This document shows, one piece after another, positions 58,553 through 64,000 of a stretch of 64,000 nucleotides of DNA. The first letter of the stretch is position 1; each line of letters starts with the position of its first letter. The notes below the pieces were generated by a model, which did no database searches, was not told the origin of the DNA, and saw only the letters and a list, made by a program, of their open reading frames with translations. Source of the stretch: Paenarthrobacter aurescens (GTDB taxonomy: Bacteria > Actinomycetota > Actinomycetes > Actinomycetales > Micrococcaceae); assembly GCF_041549525.1 (NCBI RefSeq), contig NZ_CP157456.1, forward strand, positions 372,001-436,000, read 5' to 3'. Both the position numbers and the translations under genes were made by a program.

Positions 58553-58927
58553 ATGAGTCGTATTCGAACGAAACTCGCCACAAGCATCGCGGCGGCAGCC
58601 ATCATCGGGATGTCGCTGGTCGGCGCTCCCGCAGCCAATGCCGAAACGATTGGTGACGGCACCACAGCCCCCACTCACGATTCCGGAACAGCTGTCATCC
58701 CGCTGTGCAATCCCTTCAGCGTGATCAAGTGGCTGACCGTGAACTTCACAGATCACGGCCGAGACATCGCGAATTACGAATTCACGCTGCAGACACCACT
58801 TGAAGTCGTTCAGTACGCAGGTGCCGACGCTTTGTTCCACATCCCTATGACGCTCTTCTCCCTCGGCGGCTTTACCAGCCCCACCACCTACTGCACGGTC
58901 GGGTACGAGCCCACAACCGGTATCTGA
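58553..58927 (+). CDS. Small secreted protein coupled to cholesterol oxidase
   Basis: 124 residues. A Sec signal peptide (MSRIRTKLATSIAAAAIIGM, cleaved after PAANA) leaves a mature protein of about 93 residues with two Cys (PLCNPF and TYCTVG) that may form a disulfide. It contains NYEFTLQTPLEVVQYAGADALFHIP in the middle, a partly hydrophobic region, and many Thr. AAGGAGAC precedes the ATG. It is followed after only four bases by the cholesterol oxidase gene. No family is recognised; a helper, chaperone or substrate-presenting role is a guess from position. Confidence 0.8.
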   Translation: MSRIRTKLATSIAAAAIIGMSLVGAPAANAETIGDGTTAPTHDSGTAVIPLCNPFSVIKWLTVNFTDHGRDIANYEFTLQTPLEVVQYAGADALFHIPMTLFSLGGFTSPTTYCTVGYEPTTGI

Positions 58928-58931
58928 GTTC

Positions 58932-60653
58932 ATGCAGAACGATGTCAAGGGCACCCACCCATCGAGACGATCCGTGCTGGCAGCGGGAATAGGTGCTGCG
59001 GCTGTGGCTACCTGGTCTCAAGTTGGCGTCATGCCTCGGGCCGCAGCGGCTCCAAGCGAGGTTCCGATCGGGTTTCCGGAGGGTATTGACCTTTATCGTC
59101 GAGTCTTCAGGAACTGGGATACCACCATTGAGACTGAAGGCCTCTGGACCTGCAAACCTCGGAATCCTGCAGAAGTTGTCGCCGCGGTTAATTGGGCCGC
59201 CAATGCCGGGTACAGGGTCCGGCCTCAAGGATTCGGTCACAGTTGGTCGCCCATAGTCGTCGGTGACCGCACATCCGCAGACTCGAAGATCGTTCTGGTC
59301 GACACCTCGGAACTCAACAATATGAGCATCGAAGGTACCGATAAGTTACGTGTGCAAGCTGGGGCAGAGATGCAAACGGTACTTGCGTTCCTCGCTCGGA
59401 TCGACCGCTGCTTCATCGGGGCCCCGGCGCCCGGCAATATCAGTGTCGGTGGCGCTCTCGCCATCAACGGTCATGGCACCAACCTCCCGGGCCCGGGGGA
59501 AGACGTGCCTGAAAATTCAACCTACGGCACTCTCAGCAACACTGTGATTGAACTGACTGCCGTCGTTTGGGACGAGGTCGGACAGGCCTACGCACTGCGC
59601 ACCTACGAGCGCACCGACGCCGACATCTCCGCTCTGCTGGTGAGCCTGGGTAGGACGTTTATCACTGAAGTCGTCATGCAAACCGTCGCGAATTACTATA
59701 TTCGCTGCCGTAATTCAACGTCGATCCACCGCAAAGAACTGTTTGCCCCGCCGTCGTCTGCTGACGGCCGTACACTCAGCTCCTTGCTGGATCGGCATGG
59801 CCGCGTCGGCATCATCTGGTTTGCCATGACCGACTACCCGTGGATTCAAACCTGGGACGTCACGCCAAATCGTCCGCTCCTGAGTCGACAAACCTGGGGG
59901 CCCTACAATTACCCGTTCGCCGATAATCTGCCGGATAGTGCTGCATCTCTTGTCTCGCAAATAACTCGTGGTGCCTGGCATTTGACACCTGCCGCAACGG
60001 GCGCGCAGCTGGCTGCTGTGGTTGCCGGATTGACGGCTTTCGGGGCCCGCGACATGTGGGGTGAAGCCAAGAACTTCATTCACTTCGTTAAACCCACAAC
60101 GCTTCGCGTCTCTGCCGGTAGCCACGTCGTCATAACGCGACGTGACATGGTCCAGCAGGTGGTGCACGACTTCACAGAGCATTACCTGAAACTCATTGAG
60201 GATCACCGGCGCGAGGGCGATTACCCGGCGAACAATACATGTGAGATCAGAGTGACGGGCTTGGACTATCCAGAAGATACGGGGATCCCGGGCGCACGGA
60301 CGGCAACTTTGTCCGGCGCCGCGCCGGTTCCGGGTCGCCCTGATCTGGATACGGCTGTCTGGCTCGATGTGTTGAATTTGCCGGGAACTCCGAAGTCTGA
60401 TGAGTTTTTCATGGGACTGGAGTCATGGTTCATCAATTTGCCGGTCGAGATCGGCGTAGCTCGACCAGAGTGGGCCAAGCGTTTTGCCACCTCCGCTGCC
60501 GGCCCGTGGACAGAGGTTGATCATCTGGAACGATGGATTCCTCAGCAAGTGGCAGGGTGGAGTGAAGCCATGGCAACGCTTGATCGACTCGATGCAAGAG
60601 GTGTCTTCCGTGCCGAAATTCATGATCGCTTGATGCCACGGACCAGACGCTGA
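58932..60653 (+). CDS. Class II cholesterol oxidase (VAO-type, covalent FAD), Tat-exported
   Basis: 573 residues. A twin-arginine signal (SRRSVLAAGIGAAAVATW, R12-R13) leads to a VAO-type FAD domain. YRVRPQGFGHSWSPIV holds His103 as the likely covalent FAD site. APGNISVGGALAINGHGTNLP follows, and SNTVIELTAVVWDEV, WGPYNYPFADNLP, and CEIRVTGLDYPEDTGIP (Glu438, Arg440) match the Brevibacterium sterolicum class II cholesterol oxidase, where an E-x-R pair lines the gate. It oxidises sterols at C3 with O2, giving the ketone and peroxide. No own ribosome binding site is evident, so translation may depend on the small secreted gene upstream. A hairpin follows. Confidence 0.88.
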   Translation: MQNDVKGTHPSRRSVLAAGIGAAAVATWSQVGVMPRAAAAPSEVPIGFPEGIDLYRRVFRNWDTTIETEGLWTCKPRNPAEVVAAVNWAANAGYRVRPQGFGHSWSPIVVGDRTSADSKIVLVDTSELNNMSIEGTDKLRVQAGAEMQTVLAFLARIDRCFIGAPAPGNISVGGALAINGHGTNLPGPGEDVPENSTYGTLSNTVIELTAVVWDEVGQAYALRTYERTDADISALLVSLGRTFITEVVMQTVANYYIRCRNSTSIHRKELFAPPSSADGRTLSSLLDRHGRVGIIWFAMTDYPWIQTWDVTPNRPLLSRQTWGPYNYPFADNLPDSAASLVSQITRGAWHLTPAATGAQLAAVVAGLTAFGARDMWGEAKNFIHFVKPTTLRVSAGSHVVITRRDMVQQVVHDFTEHYLKLIEDHRREGDYPANNTCEIRVTGLDYPEDTGIPGARTATLSGAAPVPGRPDLDTAVWLDVLNLPGTPKSDEFFMGLESWFINLPVEIGVARPEWAKRFATSAAGPWTEVDHLERWIPQQVAGWSEAMATLDRLDARGVFRAEIHDRLMPRTRR

Positions 60654-60692
60654 CTCTGCGGCATTTCAGCACCGCCTAAAAAGTGTCGGCCA

Positions 60693-60726
60693 CCCGCCCT
60701 GAGCTGATTCACCAGCTCAGGGCGGG
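60693..60726 (+). terminator. Hairpin terminator after cholesterol oxidase gene
   Basis: CCCGCCCTGAGCTG at 60693-60706 pairs perfectly with CAGCTCAGGGCGGG at 60713-60726, giving a 14-bp stem with a 6-base loop. There is no T-run, which is usual in this group. It lies 40 bp after the stop. Confidence 0.8.
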
Positions 60727-60860
60727 CGTCGAGGGCAGATGCGCTGGGGCGGCATAGCGGGCACCTTGACGTTGCGCTGCCCCCGGCAACTTTCCTTCGC
60801 TCAAAACCTCCGGCAGAAAGACTATTGACGCCTCCAATTCCTCATGACACGATGATGACC

Positions 60861-60886
60861 ACAAGTTGATACCGGTATCAACTTGT
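60861..60886. promoter_or_regulatory. Perfect 26-bp palindrome, LacI-type operator
   Basis: The half-site ACAAGTTGATACC is repeated as its exact reverse complement with no spacer, giving a central CCGG inside GATACCGGTATC. The symmetric centre with CG is usual for LacI family operators. It lies 38 bp before the FrlB-like GTG and the LacI gene downstream is the likely repressor. Confidence 0.9.
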
Positions 60887-60923
60887 TTCAAAGCCCAAAG
60901 GTTGTCATACGAAAGGACCGTCC

Positions 60924-61925
60924 GTGCTTGGCTTCAAAGAAGAGGAATTCCTCACCCAGACCCGCAGCGCACTGGCACTGCAGGGGCAGATCGAATCGGT
61001 GGTCAGCACCATCCAGGAGCGGGAACTGACCAATCTGTTCCTCATCGGAGCCGGTGGAACCTACGCCGCGATGCTGCCCTACGAGCACTTCATCCGGTCC
61101 CGCTCCACCCTGCCCGTCCGTGCTTCCATCGGCAAAGAGCTGATGCTCACCGGGGATCCCACCTTCGGCCCCGGCTCGGTGGCAGTTTTTGCCTCGGTTT
61201 CGGGAACCACTGAGGACGTCATTGAGGCCATCGAGTTCGCCAAGGCCAAGGGCGCCTACACCATCGGCTTCACAGGTTTCGGTGACAGCCCATTCGCCAA
61301 AGCCCTGGACGTTGCCCTGGTAACAGAACCCAAAACCTGGCCGTTCGATATCCCCATGATCCTGTTGAGCACCCGTCTGCTCGCCGCGAGAGGCGAATTT
61401 GAAGGATACGAAGAACTGGCGGCAGAACTGCAGACCGTTCCTGAGAGCCTGGTGGGCGTCGCACAACAAGCAGAGTCCGTGGCAGAAGCGTTTGCCGAGA
61501 AGAACAAGGACGCTGACTACCACTTCCTGGTGGGCACCGGAAACCTTTGGGGCCTCACCTACCTCTATTCCATGTGCATCCTGGAAGAGATGCAGTGGCT
61601 CCGAACCACCCGTGTGCACGGCGCCGAGTTCTTCCACGGGTCCCTCGAACTGATCGAGGAAGACACCAGCCTCCTGTTGCTGGTGGGCGAGGATGAAACA
61701 CGCCCGCTGATGGATCGTGTGGCTAAGTTCGCCGAAAACTACAACAAGAACACCACCTTGCTGGACAGCAAGGACTACGAACTTCCGGGCGTTAGCCCTC
61801 GGTTCCGCGCGCTGCTGTCCCCGCTGATTCTGGATACCGTCCTTGACCGGTTCAGCAAACACCTTGAGCGCGTACGCAACCACTCCCTGGATCTCCGCCG
61901 CTACTACCGGGTGGTCGAATACTGA
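60924..61925 (+). CDS. frlB: SIS-domain fructosamine 6-phosphate deglycase-like (FrlB)
   Basis: 333 residues with two SIS domains. The first has LFLIGAGGTYAAMLPYEHFI and VAVFASVSGTTEDVIEAIEFAKAKGA; the second has HFLVGTGNLWGLTYLYSMCILEEMQWL and RVHGAEFFHGSLELIEEDTSLLLLVGEDETRP. FrlB-type enzymes break phosphorylated Amadori products (fructosamine 6-phosphate) to a free amine and glucose 6-phosphate. The kinase gene downstream supports this. A glucosamine-deaminase-like relative is the main alternative. The GTG at 60924 is preceded by GAAAGGA. Controlled from the palindrome upstream. Confidence 0.8.
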   Translation: MLGFKEEEFLTQTRSALALQGQIESVVSTIQERELTNLFLIGAGGTYAAMLPYEHFIRSRSTLPVRASIGKELMLTGDPTFGPGSVAVFASVSGTTEDVIEAIEFAKAKGAYTIGFTGFGDSPFAKALDVALVTEPKTWPFDIPMILLSTRLLAARGEFEGYEELAAELQTVPESLVGVAQQAESVAEAFAEKNKDADYHFLVGTGNLWGLTYLYSMCILEEMQWLRTTRVHGAEFFHGSLELIEEDTSLLLLVGEDETRPLMDRVAKFAENYNKNTTLLDSKDYELPGVSPRFRALLSPLILDTVLDRFSKHLERVRNHSLDLRRYYRVVEY

Positions 61926-61959
61926 CCAAAACCAAGCCCGCGAAGGCATCAGGCCGCGC

Positions 61960-61987
61960 TGCGGGTCCGGCTCGGCCCGGGCCCGCA
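61960..61987 (+). other. Hairpin between frlB and frlD
   Basis: TGCGGGTCCGG at 61960-61970 pairs with CCGGGCCCGCA at 61977-61987, one wobble pair, six-base loop. It sits between two genes of one operon, so a message-stabilising or partial-termination role is more likely than complete termination. Confidence 0.55.
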
Positions 61988-62006
61988 GATTCGAGACAGG
62001 AAGAGC

Positions 62007-62891
62007 ATGAAAATAATCGGGTTCGGGGACAACATTGTGGACCGTTTTCTCGACCGCAAAGTGATGTACCCCGGGGGGAACTGCGTAAATGTCGCGGTAT
62101 TCGCCCGTCGGCTCGGTATCGAGTCCGCCTACCTCGGGGTATTCGGCTCGGATCCCTTGGGCGTCTTTGTCCGCGACGCCATTGATGCCGAGGGCGTTGA
62201 CACCAGCAAATGCATCGTCCGCGACGGCCTCAACGGGGTCACTGAAATCAAGGTAGTGGACGGGGACCGCATCTTCCTGGGCTGGAATGAAGGGGGCGTC
62301 ACCATAAGTGATCCCTTCATCCTGAATGAGGAACACCTGAAGTATCTGGCCTCAGCCGATCTGGTGCATTCGAGTGTCTATTCTGCGTCGGAAGACCAGC
62401 TGCCTGCCGTTCGAAGCACTGGAGCCCTGGTCAGTTTTGACTACTCGTCTGAGCCGGAACGCCGAACAGATTCCTACGTGATGCGGACGGCGCCCTACGT
62501 GGACCTGGCGCTGTTGTCGTGCGGAAACGCGACCGTTGCCGCCGTCGAGCATGACCTCAAACGCGTGCACGCGGCGGGCGTTTCGCTCGCGGTGGGGACG
62601 CGCGGCCAGGCAGGGGCAATGATGTACGACGGCGAACACTTCCTCACGCAGTCGGCCGCCCCTACCGATCCGCTCCGGTTTGCCGACACGATGGGTTGCG
62701 GCGATGCCTTCCTGTCCGGCCTCGTGGTCAGTTTGCTTGGCTCCGGTTGGAGCCGAACGTACCGGCCGCCGGCTGACGCTTTGCAGAGGGCGCTGGCCCA
62801 AGGGTCCGAATATGCAGCGGAGCAATGTTATGTGGAGGGCGCTTTCGGTTACGGCCGGGCGGTCGAAGTAGCGGCCGGGCCCTCGCGGTAG
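62007..62891 (+). CDS. frlD: PfkB family kinase, fructosamine 6-kinase-like (FrlD)
   Basis: 294 residues. The opening KIIGFGDNIVDRFLDRKVMYPGGNCVNVAVFARRLG is the FrlD/fructoselysine 6-kinase pattern (seen here as DNIVDRFLDRKVMYPGGNCVN). The end has FADTMGCGDAFLSGLVVSLLG with catalytic Asp in GCGDAF rather than GAGDS. Fructoselysine kinases share that G-C-G-D. It phosphorylates the Amadori product for FrlB. GGAAGAG precedes the ATG. The stop lies in a 20-bp repeat. No transporter of the operon is visible before the window ends. Confidence 0.82.
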   Translation: MKIIGFGDNIVDRFLDRKVMYPGGNCVNVAVFARRLGIESAYLGVFGSDPLGVFVRDAIDAEGVDTSKCIVRDGLNGVTEIKVVDGDRIFLGWNEGGVTISDPFILNEEHLKYLASADLVHSSVYSASEDQLPAVRSTGALVSFDYSSEPERRTDSYVMRTAPYVDLALLSCGNATVAAVEHDLKRVHAAGVSLAVGTRGQAGAMMYDGEHFLTQSAAPTDPLRFADTMGCGDAFLSGLVVSLLGSGWSRTYRPPADALQRALAQGSEYAAEQCYVEGAFGYGRAVEVAAGPSR

Positions 62892-62933
62892 CAGCCCTGC
62901 CCTCGCGCCAGCAGCCCTGCCCTCGCGCCAGCA
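62881..62933. repeat. 20-bp tandem repeat at the frlD stop
   Basis: GCAGCCCTGCCCTCGCGCCA is perfectly repeated at 62891-62910 and 62911-62930; the end of frlD (62881-62890, CCTCGCGGTA) is a partial copy. A copy change would not alter frlD except near its stop. Between frlD and the LacI gene. Confidence 0.85.
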
Positions 62934-63005
62934 ACTAGGATCTGATGCAGAGATAAATCAACGGACGGAACCGCGGAAGCGAATTCCACAACTGAAGGGG
63001 GCCGG

Positions 63006-64000
63006 ATGGCGGCGGATCATCAGAACCACCCGGCTGCCCCCACCATTACCGAGGTGGCAGCAGCTGCCGGAGTAGGGAGGGCCACGGTTGCCAGAACGCT
63101 CGGCAACTATGGATCGGTGAGTGAAGCCACCCGTGCCAAGGTGATGCGGGCGGCCGAGAAACTTGGTTACCAGCCCAACACTTTGGCCCGAAGCATGACC
63201 ACCGGGGTTACCAAAACCCTGGGGATTGTGCTGGCGGACGTAGCTAACCCCTTCTTCTCAGGGGTGCTCAAGGGCATCTCGGAAACCGCCAAATCTGCTG
63301 GATATGACGCCATCATCCTGAGCACTGACGAGAAGCTTGAGCTGGAGCGGGATGCAATCGCCGTGCTTCTGGCCAAGCAAGTAGATGGCCTGGTGGTCGC
63401 GTCCGCTGCGGGTCGAAGCGATGATGTTTCGCATCTTTCCAATGCCATGGACCGGGGGACTCCTGTAGTTCTCATAGACCGTTTGGTGGACAAGCTGGAA
63501 ACCGATTCGGTGGTGATCGATAACCGGGAGGCTGCGAGGTCTGCCGTGGCCTCGCTCATTCAGCATGGTCACCGGCGGATCGCGTTTGCCTGGGGTCCTG
63601 TCACTTTGAGTCCGGCCACGGATTTGAAACAAATGCACAGCATCCTTGATGAAGCGCTGTGGAGTGATGGTGAGCGGTTGAGGGGGTACCTTGACGCGTT
63701 GGAGGAAGCCGGGATTCCTTTCGACACCGCTCTCATCACCCACGTTTTGAAGAATGAGGGCCAGGCAACGCGGGCTGTCAGCGGAATGCTGGCTCTTGCG
63801 GACCCACCCACCGCCATTTTCACCACTGAAACCGAGGCGACGGTGGGGGCTCTGCATTCCTTGCGCGCCAAAAACCTTCGCGTTTTGAAGGACGTTTCCC
63901 TCATCGGTTTTGACGACAGCCCCTGGGCCGCGGTCATGGAACCCCCGCTGACCATGATCCAGCAACCCATGCGACAAATGGGCGTGGTTGCCTCCCAGCA
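63006..64000 (+). CDS. LacI family transcriptional repressor (3' end beyond the window)
   Basis: 331 residues are visible, with no stop before the window edge. The N-terminal helix-turn-helix is TITEVAAAAGVGRATVARTL, and EKLGYQPNTLARSMTT (hinge helix) follows. The periplasmic-binding-type core begins TKTLGIVLADVANPFFSGVLKGI and has DRGTPVVLIDRLVDKLETDSVVID and SLIGFDDSPWAAVMEPPLTMIQQP. It follows frlD and is the obvious repressor for the palindrome at 60861-60886; the inducer is probably a fructosamine or its phosphate. ATG at 63006, ribosome binding site GGGGGCC. Confidence 0.92.
   Translation, partial: MAADHQNHPAAPTITEVAAAAGVGRATVARTLGNYGSVSEATRAKVMRAAEKLGYQPNTLARSMTTGVTKTLGIVLADVANPFFSGVLKGISETAKSAGYDAIILSTDEKLELERDAIAVLLAKQVDGLVVASAAGRSDDVSHLSNAMDRGTPVVLIDRLVDKLETDSVVIDNREAARSAVASLIQHGHRRIAFAWGPVTLSPATDLKQMHSILDEALWSDGERLRGYLDALEEAGIPFDTALITHVLKNEGQATRAVSGMLALADPPTAIFTTETEATVGALHSLRAKNLRVLKDVSLIGFDDSPWAAVMEPPLTMIQQPMRQMGVVASQ

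Overview
The window is high-GC chromosomal DNA from an actinobacterium of the Micrococcaceae, most like Arthrobacter or Paenarthrobacter. This is inferred from protein character (mycothiol-type DinB enzyme, DUF222-HNH protein, ALF repeats, actinobacterial c-di-AMP riboswitch, DtxR/IdeR-type iron boxes), frequent GTG/TTG starts and ATGA-type overlaps. No phage, insertion sequence, CRISPR array or replication origin was seen; it reads as core chromosome with a few accessory pieces.

Layout. 1-2.0 kb: end of an EcsC-like protein, then a 5-oxoprolinase-type pair (pxpA, shortened pxpC, no pxpB). 2.0-11.6 kb: housekeeping and small operons, including a secreted YVTN/FG-GAP repeat protein, a frameshifted glyoxalase, DUF445, a coupled GDPD-DoxX-AzlC-AzlD chain, a TetR regulator, a thiamine-binding protein, an O-methyltransferase and a GNAT. 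11.8-14.4 kb: an unusual three-gene set in which a tiny Asp/Gly/Ala repeat protein is followed at once by a JmjC-type oxygenase and a sucrase/ferredoxin-like protein. 14.4-24.9 kb: an iron region with three iron boxes, a spermidine-synthase-like protein, an asymmetric heterodimeric ABC exporter-fold pair, an AraC regulator, and a complete siderophore uptake operon (binding protein, SIP reductase, two permeases, ATPase). 25-28 kb: LysR divergent from an MHS transporter and 3-hydroxybutyrate dehydrogenase. 28-36 kb: DUF222-HNH protein, amino acid permease, ALF-repeat surface protein, an orphan gene and an Abi-like HEPN protein.

36-43.6 kb is a histidine utilisation region: IclR regulator, hutU, hutH, and hutG on the opposite strand beyond a tRNA-Cys; hutI is not in the window. 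A repeated 18-bp motif lies before both the IclR gene and hutU. 43.6-55.4 kb: purine permease, CopC protein, a c-di-AMP riboswitch controlling an NlpC/P60 hydrolase, a universal stress protein coupled to a rifampin-phosphotransferase-like enzyme, CDF zinc exporter, metallopeptidase, PfkB kinase and EamA exporter. 55.7-56.0 kb: tRNA Glu-Asp-Phe cluster. 56-64 kb: DinB-type enzyme, a TetR/DUF1348 pair with a clear nested palindrome, a Tat-exported class II (VAO-type) cholesterol oxidase with a small secreted partner, and a fructosamine-type FrlB/FrlD operon under a perfect 26-bp palindrome, ending inside a LacI regulator.

All functions are inferred from reading the translated sequence; no database search was run.
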